Made by a program: the position numbers and the translations under genes. Below, in pieces: positions 41,764 to 51,649 of a stretch of DNA of 64,000 nucleotides. How positions within the stretch are numbered: position 1 is the stretch's first letter; each line of letters opens with the position of its first letter. The notes below the pieces were generated by a model that saw nothing but the letters and a program-made list of their open reading frames with translations, was not told where the DNA came from and searched no databases. This DNA comes from Paludibacteraceae bacterium. GTDB taxonomy: Bacteria > Bacteroidota > Bacteroidia > Bacteroidales > Paludibacteraceae. The DNA lies in contig JARLGW010000012.1 in the NCBI GenBank assembly GCA_031292565.1, positions 310,001 through 374,000 of the forward strand, given 5' to 3'.

Positions 41764-43374
41764 ATGAAAATCCAATTGACGAACGAAAACGCTTCAAAGT
41801 ACGCTTTGTTGTTAATCTTGGGAACTTTTATAATAAGAATTCTTTTGGCTTCTTTCACTGGTTTGGGTATTGGTGAAGCCTATTATGTAAGAGGTTCCAT
41901 CTTTCCGGAGTGGAGTTATTTTGATCAGCCACCGCTTTTTTTGTGGTTGAGTGCGGGAACTATCCGATTATTTGGGTTGACTAACTTTGCACTACGACTG
42001 CCAGCGGTACTTTTCTTTGCCGGAACTTCTTGGTTCCTGTTTTTGTGTACAAAGAAAATGTTTTCGGCTAGAGCTGGTTTTTATGCTGTCTTGATGTTGA
42101 ACCTCAGTATTGTATTTACCGTCAGTATAGCCTTGTGGTTTCAACCAGATGCTCCATTAATGTTTTTTTGGATGGCTTGTTTGTGGTGCATTCTGAATAT
42201 TCTTTTCCCCTCGGTGGAAACCAGTCCACATCATCCTCGCGTGTACCTTCTTTGGGTGATAGTTGGAATTCTTCTCGGTTTAACCACCTTAAGTAAGTAT
42301 CATGCTCTATTGTTGTTGGCGGGTGTATTTTTATTCCTGCTGTTTAGTAAATCTCAACGGCATTGGATAGGGCATCCAGGCCCTTATATTGCAGTTATTC
42401 TTGCCTTGGTAATAGCTTTCCCTATTTTTTATTGGAATGCTCAGCATGACTGGATTTCGTTTGTATTTCAAGGTCAACGAGCCGGAGGTGGAGAGTCCTT
42501 CTCATTACATCCTGAGTGGTTCCTTCGCAGTGTGCTCGGTCAGGCCGCTTGGCTTTATCCTTGGATATGGGTTCCATTGGTCGGGCAGTTTTTCAGAAGT
42601 TATCGTGAAGGCAAAACAAATCTAAATCATCGTTTGTTCTTTTTAATAGGAATATTGCCTGTTGCTTTTTTCACCCTTGTTACATTATGGTCCAACACAC
42701 AGTACCATTTTCATTGGCAAGCTCCCGGATATCTTGTGATGTTTATTCCTTTTGGCGGATGGATTGAAACCCGGTTGAGACCTGGTGATAAGAAAAGTAG
42801 AGGCACTCGGCGTTGGATACGGTTTTCGGTCATATTCACTTGTTTTATCACCATTATATTAGGGTTGCATACCACTACTGGTTTTTGGCAAAAAAATGGT
42901 CCGCGTTCCATCGTGCAGCATTTTGGTGGAAGTGAGGATCCTACAATATGGGGTGTTGATTTTGATGGCATCCACCAGCGTTTCGAAAAAGAAGGATGGT
43001 TGAAAAAAGATAGCCTTTTTGTAGGAACATACAAATGGTGGCAAGCAGGCAAAATTGATGTAGCAGTAGGAGAAAAGAAAGAGATGCTTGTTTTCAGTTC
43101 GGATGCAAGAAATTATGCATTTCTTACTCATCCTTCAAAACTTTTGGGCTACGATGCAATAATCGTCGATAATGGAGATGAAGATGACGTTAGGAATCAT
43201 ATAGCTTCTTATTTTAAAAGTATAAAAAAATTGAAACCTATACCCATTGTCAGAGGAGGGGTAACAGAAATGGTTTTTGATGTATATTATTGCAAAGGAT
43301 TTCATGTGCCGGATAGTGTAACGGAACCTACCGCCCCAGTATTTAGACAATTACATGGATTGTCGCCATATTAA
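41764..43374 (+). CDS. ArnT-like lipid-linked glycosyltransferase (GT83/PMT-2 family)
   Basis: This 536-residue inner-membrane protein has about 10-12 TM helices in the first 370 residues and a periplasmic C-terminal part. The N-terminal loop GLGIGEAYYVRGS followed by SYFDQPPLFLWLSAG is the family signature; the acidic residue before YY and the YFDQPP block bind the polyprenyl-phosphate sugar. ArnT adds aminoarabinose to lipid A, but relatives use other sugars and acceptors, so substrate is open. An RND pump operon follows 78 nt downstream and may share a role in envelope resistance. Confidence 0.82.
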   Translation: MKIQLTNENASKYALLLILGTFIIRILLASFTGLGIGEAYYVRGSIFPEWSYFDQPPLFLWLSAGTIRLFGLTNFALRLPAVLFFAGTSWFLFLCTKKMFSARAGFYAVLMLNLSIVFTVSIALWFQPDAPLMFFWMACLWCILNILFPSVETSPHHPRVYLLWVIVGILLGLTTLSKYHALLLLAGVFLFLLFSKSQRHWIGHPGPYIAVILALVIAFPIFYWNAQHDWISFVFQGQRAGGGESFSLHPEWFLRSVLGQAAWLYPWIWVPLVGQFFRSYREGKTNLNHRLFFLIGILPVAFFTLVTLWSNTQYHFHWQAPGYLVMFIPFGGWIETRLRPGDKKSRGTRRWIRFSVIFTCFITIILGLHTTTGFWQKNGPRSIVQHFGGSEDPTIWGVDFDGIHQRFEKEGWLKKDSLFVGTYKWWQAGKIDVAVGEKKEMLVFSSDARNYAFLTHPSKLLGYDAIIVDNGDEDDVRNHIASYFKSIKKLKPIPIVRGGVTEMVFDVYYCKGFHVPDSVTEPTAPVFRQLHGLSPY

Positions 43375-43452
43375 ATAACGGAAATTTGATTCGCAATTTC
43401 TTTTTGAAAAACGTAAGATTTCTGACAATAAAATATTAAAAATAAACGAAGC

Positions 43453-44475
43453 ATGAAAAAAGCAATTTATTTATTCCTGTCCATGTTGATATTTGTGGGA
43501 TGCAAACAGGATAAAAAAACAAATGACTCCATAGCCCCCAAGGTGGAAATTACGGAGGTGAAAAGTGTAAAAGCCACGGGTGGTTTGCATTATAGCGGAA
43601 CCATAGAACCTATTCAATCCATTCCCCTTACTTTTCAAACCTCGGGCACCGTGCTTCAAGTGCTTGTAAATGCCGGTGATGCCGTGCGCAAAGGCCAGTT
43701 GCTGGCTGTTGTAGATAAAGCTGATGCTCAAAACATGTACGAGATGGCCAAGGCAAAATACCAACAAGCTAAAGATGCTTACAACAGATTGAAAGAAGTG
43801 CATGATAAAGGAAGCTTGCCCGAAATTAAATGGGTGGAAATGCAATCCAACCTACAACAGGCCGAATCGTCCGTTTCCCTTGCCAAAAACAATTTGAAAA
43901 AATGTGCCATGTATGCCCCCGAAGCAGGCATTATCGGTCACAGAAATATTGAACCGGGGATGACTTCTATCGGAAGCACGATGGCTCCGTTGGAATTAAT
44001 AAAGATACAAACGGTATATGTAAAAATAGCCGTTCCCGAAAACGAAATAAGTAGAATCCACAAAGGATTAAAAGCCACCTTTAAAGTATCCGCACTTAAC
44101 GACAGACAATTTGAAGGCATAGTTACCAACGTGGGCGTAGAAGCCGACCAGATATCCCGTACGTATGAAGTAAAGATTACAGTTAAAAATACTGATTTAA
44201 TGTTGAAGCCGGGTATGGTATGCGATGTTAATCTGGATGTCATTGCAAGTAAAGAAATAGTGGCCGTGGCATATCAGGCTGTAGATAAGGATAAAGACAA
44301 CCATAATTTTGTGTTCGTTGTAAATCCGGCGGTAAAAACGGTGAAGAAAAGGATTGTGCATGTTGGCGATTATCAAAATAATGATATAGAGGTACTTTCC
44401 GGTTTGTCCGTGGGCGAAAAAGTTGTATGTGAAGGGAAACAAAAATTGTCGGACAACTGTAAAATTAGCCTTTAA
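43453..44475 (+). CDS. RND periplasmic adaptor lipoprotein (third RND system)
   Basis: This 340-residue membrane-fusion protein has a lipoprotein signal (IFVGC, Cys17). It has lipoyl halves (IPLTFQTSGTVLQVLVNAGD in part, and CAMYAPEAGIIGHRNIEPG) around a hairpin, then beta-barrel and membrane-proximal domains ending VGEKVVCEGKQKLSD. Its stop is 2 nt before the ATG of the fused permease/TolC gene, so the whole tripartite pump is encoded by two coupled genes. Confidence 0.9.
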   Translation: MKKAIYLFLSMLIFVGCKQDKKTNDSIAPKVEITEVKSVKATGGLHYSGTIEPIQSIPLTFQTSGTVLQVLVNAGDAVRKGQLLAVVDKADAQNMYEMAKAKYQQAKDAYNRLKEVHDKGSLPEIKWVEMQSNLQQAESSVSLAKNNLKKCAMYAPEAGIIGHRNIEPGMTSIGSTMAPLELIKIQTVYVKIAVPENEISRIHKGLKATFKVSALNDRQFEGIVTNVGVEADQISRTYEVKITVKNTDLMLKPGMVCDVNLDVIASKEIVAVAYQAVDKDKDNHNFVFVVNPAVKTVKKRIVHVGDYQNNDIEVLSGLSVGEKVVCEGKQKLSDNCKISL

Positions 44476-44477
44476 TT

Positions 44478-47400
44478 ATGAAACGCAAAAAAATAGGTTT
44501 TATCGGGTGGGCCATGCGCTACCACAATATTACAAACATTCTTGTTGTAGTGTTTGTCATAATTGGAGTGGTGGCTTTATTGAAAATGCCTCGCAATGAA
44601 TTTCCTCAATTCACCATTCGTCAAGGTTTAGTAATTGGGGTATATCCGGGAGCTACTTCCGCAGAGGTGGAAGAACAACTTACCAAGCAGGTGGAGAACT
44701 ACCTTTTCGGTTTCAAGGAAGTCAAAAAGGCCAAGACCTATTCCGAGTCTAAAGAAGGAATGATGATTATTTACGTGGAATTGAATGACAACGTAACCGA
44801 TGCCGATGAGTTTTGGTCGAAACTAAAACATGGATTGAACGAATTCAAATCCACCTTGCCTTCGGGCGTGATGGCTCTATTTGCTAACAGCGATTTTGGC
44901 GATACTTCCGCCATGCTGATAACCCTCTCGTCGGACACCAAAGGATATAAAGACATGGAAAACGAGTTGAAAAAACTCAAAGCCGAATGTCGGAAAATCC
45001 CCGCCGTGTCTAAAATAAAAGACTACGGTATTCAAAAAGAAAAAATATATGTCAATGTAGAGCCCGAAAAGCTCAACGAATACAATATAAAATCGCTGTC
45101 CTTGCTCTCATCCTACATGCCCAATGGCATGGTGTCGCCGGCAGGTAAGTTGAAAACAGGAGTAAACGATTTATACGTCCACTTCCCACCAAACTTTGAA
45201 TCCGAAAAAGATTTGTCCGATCAAATTATCTTTTCCGACCCCAAGGGTGGAGTAGTTCGGCTGAAAGACATTGCCAAAATAGAGCGAAGAAACGAAGACC
45301 CCGATAGCTACATCATGCAAAATGGGAAGAAAACCATTCTGCTGTCGCTCGAAATGCAACCGGGCAATAATATTGTGGAATTCGGTGGTGAAGTGCAAAA
45401 AGCCCTAGCGGTATTCAAAAAACATTGCCCTAAAGATATAGAAGTAAACGTTATTTCCAACTTACCTCAGTATGTGGATGATTCTGTAACCAACTTCATG
45501 CACGAGTTCCTTATTGCCATTGTAGCGGTAGTATTGGTGGTTATGTTATTATTGCCTAAGCGAGTAGCATCTATTGCCGGGCTTACGGTGCCGATAGCGG
45601 TACTTATTACTTTAGGATTCCTTTATTTTGCAGGAGTAGAGTTAAATACCGTATCACTGGCCGGATTAATTATTGTGTTAGGGATGATTGTGGACAATTC
45701 CATCGTGGTGATAGATAACTATGTGGAGAAAAAAGACCACGGGATGTCCTCCTGGCATGCAGCCATTAAAAGTGCTCGCGAATTGGTAGTACCTATCATT
45801 ACCGCCACGTTAGCTATATGCGTAGTGTATATTCCTCTTGGTAGTCTTTTGCCGGGTACTTCAGGCGATTTTGTAAGGCCGTTACCATTAACTGTTTGCA
45901 TTGCATTGGTGGTTTCGGTTCTCGTCGCTTTATTTGTTGTCCCCTTCCTTAATTTCTTTTTTATCAAAAAAGGGTTGAAATCACATGATGATAATAAACC
46001 GGATAAAAAAACTTTTTTGGATAGAATGCAAGCCACATTTGATGCTATTTTGGAAAAAGCATTCAAACATCCGAGGTTAACTATAGGCTTAGGTATTGTC
46101 TCTGTGATATTGGCTATTATATTATTCAAAAATATAGATCAGCAACTATTCCCAACGGTGGAACGAAACCAGTTTGCCGTGGAAGTGTATTTGAACAAAG
46201 GGGCTTCGCTGGAAAGTACAGCAAAGGTGATTGACAGCCTGGAACATACCTTGAAAAGGGATAAACGAGTGACTACTGTAACCAGTTTTATAGGAACCAG
46301 TTCTCCTCGTTTCCATACATTGTATGCACCGAATATGCCAAGTCCTAATTATGGACAATTAATGGTTAATACCATAGATAATAAAGCAACAAAAGAAATC
46401 TGTGAGGAGTATAATAAGAAATTTGAAGGAGCATTCCCCGATGCACATGTTAAATGGAAGATACTAGCCATGCAGATAAATAAATACCCTATCGAACTGC
46501 GTATTTCGGGTGATTCTATCAAAGATTTGCGTAAGGTGGAAGCTCAAGTTGATTCCATAATTAAACCCGTGAAAGGCATTGCCTGGTTGCGTACTGATTG
46601 GGAACAAAAGCAGCAAAACATAAGGGTAGATTTGGACAAGGATAAAGCAACCCGTATGGGTTATTCTAAAGGGCTTGTGGCAACTTCGCTTATGGTTGGG
46701 CTGAATGGTATTCCGCTTACTACCATTTGGGAAGGCGATTATCTGGTAGCTGTTGAATTAAAACAAGACAAGGGTGAAAAGAAAGATATTAACTTTATAG
46801 GAAATCAAACCATCACCTCGCCTATGAGTTTTGCATCTGTGCCTTTGCGCTCATTTGCCAAATTCTCGCCGGAATGGACAGAAGGAACCATTGGACATCG
46901 TAACGGAACTAGAACATTAACCGTACAAATAGACGTAGATTCCAAAGTGATGGCCTCTAATGTACTAGCTCAAATAAGACCTCAGTTGGATAAACTCAAA
47001 TTACCACAAGGAGTTTCCATTACTTACGGAGGTGATGCAGAAGGTCAAACAGAAGTGTTCGTACCAATGGGTATAGCATTGGCTCTTAGTGTTTTAATCA
47101 TTTTCTTCATTTTACTATTCCAATTCAAAAAGGTTAAATTAGCTTCATTGATTATGTCCACCATGTTGCTTGGGTTACCCGGTGCAGCAATCGGATTATT
47201 CCTTATGAGATATCCGTTTAGCCTCACCGCATTTATCGGTATCACCAGTTTGTGTGGAATTGTGGTGCGTAACGGAATTATTTTGATTGATTACTTGCAG
47301 GAATTGAGAACATTACAAGGTATGGGTGTGAAAGAAGCTGCTTTAGCTGCCGGAAAACGAAGAATGCGTCCTATTTTTCTTACTTCGGCTGCTGCATCGG

Positions 47401-48953
47401 TAGGTGTGATCCCAATGATTATGAGCCGTTCTCCACTTTGGGGACCTTTAGGTACCGTTATTTGTTTCGGATTATTAATATCAATGGTGTTAACGCTATT
47501 TATTCTTCCAGTTTTATATACCGTGATGTATACAGAGAAAAAGAATAAAGTCAAAGTAAAAAAGCATGTTCCATATACCAATATTGGCAAAAAGTTATTT
47601 CCAATAATTATCATCGCGTGTATGGTTGCCGTGGCAAGTAGCATCCCTGTAAAAGGAGTAGCACAAACCCGGATGCTTACCATTGATTCTTGTAAGAGTT
47701 TGGCACTGCAATACAACAAGAAAATAAAAGAAGCCGATTTTGAAATGAAATCATCGCAGGAGGTAAAGAAAAATGCGTTTACCAATTATTTTCCAAAAGT
47801 AAGTGCCATGGGCGTGGCGATGCGTTCTGCCGATTATTTGGTGAAAGGAAGCATTCCTACCATGAACTTACCCGTATATGATGGAAACCTGGCAAATTTG
47901 CTTGCTCCCACGCAGTTCACGTACGTACCCGAAACACCAATAAAAGCGTTGAACTATTTAAACATGGCCAATATCACGTTGGCACAACCCCTATTTGCCG
48001 GAGGCCGCATTTTGAACGGGAACAAATTGGCCAAGTTGGGGTATGATATTAGCAAGGAAAAGAAAAGCATGACTACTACCGAGGTGCTGGTTAAAACGGA
48101 GAATTTGTATTGGAGCACCATTGCCTTGCAGGAAAAATTAAGCACCTTGAGTAGTTATGAAAAGATGCTCAATCAGTTGCTATCCGATGTAACCGTATCG
48201 GTAAAGGCCGGGTTGACCCAACGGAGCGATATGCTTAAAGTTCAATTAAAGTTGAACGATTTGAAGGTAAATAAATTAAAGCTTGAGAATGGTATATCCC
48301 TTTCGGAAAGAGCTTTGTGCCAGCACATCGGGATACCTTATGATAATACAATAACGCTAGGTCATCCCGTCACTGATAACGACTTGCCACAGAAATACTA
48401 TGTAGAATCCAAGCAAGCTGTTAATAATAGGGATGAATACAAGCTGTTGGACAAAGCTATTTCTGCCGAAAAGCTCCAAAAGAAATTGGCCATAGGTGAA
48501 AACCTGCCTCAAGTGGCGTTAGGAGCATCCGCTTTTGCCGTAAACGTGATGGATAATACCAATACAAACGCGATGGCATTTGTTACCGTGAGCGTACCTA
48601 TTTCCGATTGGTGGGGCGGCTCGCATAAGATAAAGGAAGCTCAATTTAAAGTGGAGCAGGCTAGGAATAAACTTAGCGAAACAGCCGAACTGCTAGGCCT
48701 GCAAGTAGAGCAGGCTAAAAACGAAATGGATGAAACCTATTTTCAAATAAGTGTAGCCCAGAGTTCGATAGACCAAGCTAAAGAAAATTTAAAGGTGATG
48801 GGCGATAATTATAAAGCCGGAGTTTCCTCCATGTCCGATTTGTTGGAAGCTCAAGCGTTGTATCAAGATGCGTTGAATCAACATACAGATGCCCTGTGTA
48901 ATTATAAAATAAAGATAGCTAATTACTTACAATCCACGGGTCAGTATAAGTAA
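44478..48953 (+). CDS. RND efflux permease fused to a TolC-family outer-membrane protein
   Basis: This single 1491-codon frame encodes two proteins in one. Residues 1 to about 1025 form a complete RND permease with 12 TM helices. TM4 is GLIIVLGMIVDNSIVVIDNY, and the segment ends with IPMIMSRSPLWGPLGTVICF (in part) and a final TM ending YTEKKNKVKVKKH. Residues 1038-1062 (LFPIIIIACMVAVASSIPV, then KGVAQT) look like a signal peptide with an A-x-A/VAQ-type cleavage site. From about 1063, RMLTIDSCKSLALQYNKKIKE (in part) and the two coiled-coil hairpins form a full TolC-like domain. Both halves appear intact, with no frame break. Signal peptidase may release the TolC part. The adaptor is encoded just upstream. 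Confidence 0.9.
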   Translation: MKRKKIGFIGWAMRYHNITNILVVVFVIIGVVALLKMPRNEFPQFTIRQGLVIGVYPGATSAEVEEQLTKQVENYLFGFKEVKKAKTYSESKEGMMIIYVELNDNVTDADEFWSKLKHGLNEFKSTLPSGVMALFANSDFGDTSAMLITLSSDTKGYKDMENELKKLKAECRKIPAVSKIKDYGIQKEKIYVNVEPEKLNEYNIKSLSLLSSYMPNGMVSPAGKLKTGVNDLYVHFPPNFESEKDLSDQIIFSDPKGGVVRLKDIAKIERRNEDPDSYIMQNGKKTILLSLEMQPGNNIVEFGGEVQKALAVFKKHCPKDIEVNVISNLPQYVDDSVTNFMHEFLIAIVAVVLVVMLLLPKRVASIAGLTVPIAVLITLGFLYFAGVELNTVSLAGLIIVLGMIVDNSIVVIDNYVEKKDHGMSSWHAAIKSARELVVPIITATLAICVVYIPLGSLLPGTSGDFVRPLPLTVCIALVVSVLVALFVVPFLNFFFIKKGLKSHDDNKPDKKTFLDRMQATFDAILEKAFKHPRLTIGLGIVSVILAIILFKNIDQQLFPTVERNQFAVEVYLNKGASLESTAKVIDSLEHTLKRDKRVTTVTSFIGTSSPRFHTLYAPNMPSPNYGQLMVNTIDNKATKEICEEYNKKFEGAFPDAHVKWKILAMQINKYPIELRISGDSIKDLRKVEAQVDSIIKPVKGIAWLRTDWEQKQQNIRVDLDKDKATRMGYSKGLVATSLMVGLNGIPLTTIWEGDYLVAVELKQDKGEKKDINFIGNQTITSPMSFASVPLRSFAKFSPEWTEGTIGHRNGTRTLTVQIDVDSKVMASNVLAQIRPQLDKLKLPQGVSITYGGDAEGQTEVFVPMGIALALSVLIIFFILLFQFKKVKLASLIMSTMLLGLPGAAIGLFLMRYPFSLTAFIGITSLCGIVVRNGIILIDYLQELRTLQGMGVKEAALAAGKRRMRPIFLTSAAASVGVIPMIMSRSPLWGPLGTVICFGLLISMVLTLFILPVLYTVMYTEKKNKVKVKKHVPYTNIGKKLFPIIIIACMVAVASSIPVKGVAQTRMLTIDSCKSLALQYNKKIKEADFEMKSSQEVKKNAFTNYFPKVSAMGVAMRSADYLVKGSIPTMNLPVYDGNLANLLAPTQFTYVPETPIKALNYLNMANITLAQPLFAGGRILNGNKLAKLGYDISKEKKSMTTTEVLVKTENLYWSTIALQEKLSTLSSYEKMLNQLLSDVTVSVKAGLTQRSDMLKVQLKLNDLKVNKLKLENGISLSERALCQHIGIPYDNTITLGHPVTDNDLPQKYYVESKQAVNNRDEYKLLDKAISAEKLQKKLAIGENLPQVALGASAFAVNVMDNTNTNAMAFVTVSVPISDWWGGSHKIKEAQFKVEQARNKLSETAELLGLQVEQAKNEMDETYFQISVAQSSIDQAKENLKVMGDNYKAGVSSMSDLLEAQALYQDALNQHTDALCNYKIKIANYLQSTGQYK

Positions 48954-49444
48954 AAAAACAAGCATAAGTGGTGGATAATGGTTTTAGACTTTGTTTTGTC
49001 TTATTCATCGTTAGATTTAGCCGCCTCATCGATTTTAGAGTGAGTAAATAAAATTTCGTATATACTTTTGCCAATGCTTAAATTTGGTGTATTGTAAATT
49101 GTAGGTAAAGTATGGAGCGAAAGCGTTTTTTATTATTTTTTTTGATAAAAAAACACTATTTCCTTGTTGCTTTGCGGTTAGTTTCAAATTCCCTTTTTAA
49201 GGGGTGAAGCTGTTCTTTTTATAGGGTAAACTACCGAGAAACAGAGGGCGTAAAATAGTAACGGGCTAACGTAAATAATGAATTTTAAAATATTTTATAT
49301 ATACCTTTGGTAGCTGTTTTTAACTGAAATTATTATGATGTAAAATAAATCATTATGTTGATTTGTAATGAATTACAGTACGTAAGTAAAAGGTAATTCT
49401 TGTTAGAAGAGTTTTTATATTTAAGTTACATAAAAATAAACAAA
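48954..49444. other. 491-nt gene-free leader region before the inositol-lipid cluster
   Basis: No coding sequence is seen. It contains a CCCTTTTTAAGGGG palindrome at 49191-49204 and the promoter -7 element at 49302-49309. The remainder is AT-rich. No terminator for the fused pump gene is clear. Confidence 0.5.
49302..49309 (+). promoter_or_regulatory. -7 element TACCTTTG for the inositol-lipid operon
   Basis: A perfect TAnnTTTG lies 136 nt before the ino1 ATG, implying a leader of about 130 nt. The -33 half is not obvious. Confidence 0.5.
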
Positions 49445-50767
49445 ATGAAAAGAGAAATTCAAAAACCTGAAGGTAAACTGGGTATTTTAACGCCTGGTAT
49501 GGGAGCCGTTGCTACAACGTTGATGGCTGGTGTAATTGCTAGTAGAAAAGGACTTGCACAGCCCATCGGATCTTTAAGTCAAATGGGAACCATTCGATTA
49601 GGTAAAAGAACAGAAAAAAGAAACCCTCTTATCAAGGATTTTGTGCCATTGGCAAGTTTAGATGACATCGTGTTTGGCGGTTGGGATTTATTCACCGACA
49701 ATGCTTACGAAACAGCTATGAAAGCCGGCGTGTTAGATAAACATCAAATAGAAGAAATTAAAGATGAGTTGATTAATATCAAACCAATGAAAGCTGTTTA
49801 CGACCATAAACATCTTGTAAACCTTACCCCTAACAACATTAAGGAAGGTGCAACAAAAATGGATTTGGCTAAACAACTGATGGAAGATATTGAAAACTTT
49901 AAGAAAGCAAATAATTGCTCTCGTATTGTAGTTCTTTGGTGTGGTTCCACTGAGGTTTACACTAAAGCATCAGCCGTACATCAAAGCTTAAAAAGTTTGG
50001 AAGAAGGCTTAAAAAATAATGATGCAGAAATTCCACCAAGCATGATTTATGCTTATGCTGCCGTTAAATTAGGCTATCCATATATCAATGGTGCACCAAA
50101 CCTTTCGTGCGACGTGCCTGCAATAGTTGAACTTGCACATGAAACAAACACACCGATATTCGGAAAAGATTTCAAATCAGGACAAACATTGATGAAAACC
50201 ATTTTGGCTCCAGGTCTTCGTGCCCGTTTAATCGGTCTTGACGGATGGTTCTCTACCAATATTTTGGGTAACAGAGATGGCGAAGTGTTGGACGATCCGG
50301 GAAGTTTTCGTACCAAAGAAGTTTCAAAATCAGGTGTGTTGGATGATATTCTTGAGCCACAATTACATCCTGAACTTTATGCTAATACATATCATAAAAT
50401 CCGTATCGAATACTATCCACCTCGTGGTGATTTTAAAGAAAGTTGGGACAACTTGGATATTTTCGGATGGATGGGATATAAGATGCAGATTAAGATCAAC
50501 TTCTCTTGCCGCGATTCTATCTTAGCTGCTCCGTTAGCGTTGGATTTGGCTATCTTTATGGATTTGGCTAAACGTGCAGGTTTGCGAGGTATTCAAGAAT
50601 GGTTGTCATTCTATTGTAAATCACCACAAACAGCTCAAGGGCTTCCAGCTCAAAATGATCTTTTCAAACAATTGGAAAAATTTGAAAACACATTGAGATT
50701 CTTGGAAGGTGAAGATCTTATTACCCATTTGGGCTTAGATTATTATGAAAACGAACTACTTGCATAA
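49445..50767 (+). CDS. ino1: myo-Inositol-1-phosphate synthase
   Basis: This 440-residue NAD-dependent enzyme converts glucose 6-phosphate to myo-inositol phosphate. Conserved blocks are GILTPGMGAVATTLMAGV (nucleotide-binding loop), FGKDFKSGQT, FSTNILGNRDGEVLDDPGSF and FRTKEVSKSGVLDD; the SGQT, LGNxDG and KExSKS elements are shared with yeast and plant enzymes. The ATG at 49445 is preferred to an upstream in-frame TTG at 49400. It opens a lipid cluster resembling that of Bacteroides thetaiotaomicron, and overlaps pgpA by 23 nt. Confidence 0.93.
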   Translation: MKREIQKPEGKLGILTPGMGAVATTLMAGVIASRKGLAQPIGSLSQMGTIRLGKRTEKRNPLIKDFVPLASLDDIVFGGWDLFTDNAYETAMKAGVLDKHQIEEIKDELINIKPMKAVYDHKHLVNLTPNNIKEGATKMDLAKQLMEDIENFKKANNCSRIVVLWCGSTEVYTKASAVHQSLKSLEEGLKNNDAEIPPSMIYAYAAVKLGYPYINGAPNLSCDVPAIVELAHETNTPIFGKDFKSGQTLMKTILAPGLRARLIGLDGWFSTNILGNRDGEVLDDPGSFRTKEVSKSGVLDDILEPQLHPELYANTYHKIRIEYYPPRGDFKESWDNLDIFGWMGYKMQIKINFSCRDSILAAPLALDLAIFMDLAKRAGLRGIQEWLSFYCKSPQTAQGLPAQNDLFKQLEKFENTLRFLEGEDLITHLGLDYYENELLA

Positions 50768-51218
50768 ATTCATTGGAACCGGAGCCGGCCTGGGGTTTAT
50801 TCCTTGGGCTCCCGGTACCTTTGGTGCTTTAGGTGGAGTTTTTACCGGTTGGCTCGTTTTGCAAAGCAGTACGGCTCCATCTATTTTTCTCTCTCTATTA
50901 ATTGTTTTTTTCTTTTTTTGTGGAGTGTATAGCTCCAATAAACTTATTCCCGAATGGGGGGACGACCCGTCGCGTATTGTAATAGACGAGGTAGTGGGCA
51001 TGTGGATCAGTATGCTGTTTCTTCCCAACAACATTTGGTTATTGATAGCTGCTTTTGCCGGCTTTCGTTTGTTTGACATATACAAACCTTTTTACATTAG
51101 AAAATTCGAGGCTTTGCCTGGGGGATGGGGTATTATGCTTGATGATGTAGCTGCCGGATGTGTTACTAATGTGTTGATACAATTATTTTTAGTACTGAAA
51201 ACTCAATTTTTGTGGTAA
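50745..51218 (+). CDS. PgpA-like phosphatase, probable phosphatidylinositol-phosphate phosphatase
   Basis: This 157-residue membrane protein belongs to the phosphatidylglycerophosphatase A family: GTGAGLGFIPWAPGTFGALGG (in part), DDPSRIVIDEVVGMW with its catalytic acidic residues, and FRLFDIYKPF. In the Bacteroides cluster a PgpA-like enzyme dephosphorylates phosphatidylinositol phosphate to phosphatidylinositol. The same role is inferred here from context; a phosphatidylglycerol role cannot be excluded. It overlaps ino1 by 23 nt and gtrA by 7 nt. Confidence 0.88.
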   Translation: MKTNYLHKFIGTGAGLGFIPWAPGTFGALGGVFTGWLVLQSSTAPSIFLSLLIVFFFFCGVYSSNKLIPEWGDDPSRIVIDEVVGMWISMLFLPNNIWLLIAAFAGFRLFDIYKPFYIRKFEALPGGWGIMLDDVAAGCVTNVLIQLFLVLKTQFLW

Positions 51219-51628
51219 GAACTTTAGGCTATTCCATAACAAGATTTATTCGATCTCAAGTCGCTTCATTTTTATCTTCGGTAGTTGATTTTTCAATTAC
51301 ATATCTGTTAACGTCTTTTGCCGGGGTATGGTATATATTATCCACAACCTCAGGCGTTTTTGCCGGAGGACTTGTGAATTTTTTGTTAGGAAGATATTGG
51401 GTTTTTAATGCAAGAAACGGTAAAAAATTAGATCAAGTATTTAAGTATATACTGATTTGGGCATCCAGTATGCTTTTAAATTTGAGTGGTACCATTTTTT
51501 TTACGGAAGTTATGGGCATGTATTACATGGTTTCCAAATTATTGACGGGTATTCTTGTGGGAATACTTTTCAATTACAATTTACAAAAAGCGTTTGTTTT
51601 TAAGATAAAACACACAGTAGAAAATTAA
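51212..51628 (+). CDS. GtrA-family membrane protein
   Basis: This 138-residue protein has four TM helices in the GtrA pattern: FIRSQVASFLSSVVDFSITYLL, GVFAGGLVNFLLGRYWVF (the family signature) and LLTGILVGILFNYNLQKAFVF (each in part). GtrA proteins help move or use polyprenyl-linked sugars or lipids. It starts at GTG 51212 inside the end of pgpA, so it is coupled. A flippase-like or scaffold role in inositol-lipid assembly is only a guess. Confidence 0.85.
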   Translation: MVRTLGYSITRFIRSQVASFLSSVVDFSITYLLTSFAGVWYILSTTSGVFAGGLVNFLLGRYWVFNARNGKKLDQVFKYILIWASSMLLNLSGTIFFTEVMGMYYMVSKLLTGILVGILFNYNLQKAFVFKIKHTVEN

Positions 51629-51649
51629 ATTTAGCACAGACTCATACTA

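Noticed and set aside
47560-47680. Suspected frameshift or missed stop joining permease and TolC genes
   Set aside because: The frame is continuous, both domains are complete, and the junction reads as a plausible tail plus signal-like segment; a sequencing error cannot be fully excluded but nothing in the sequence points to one.
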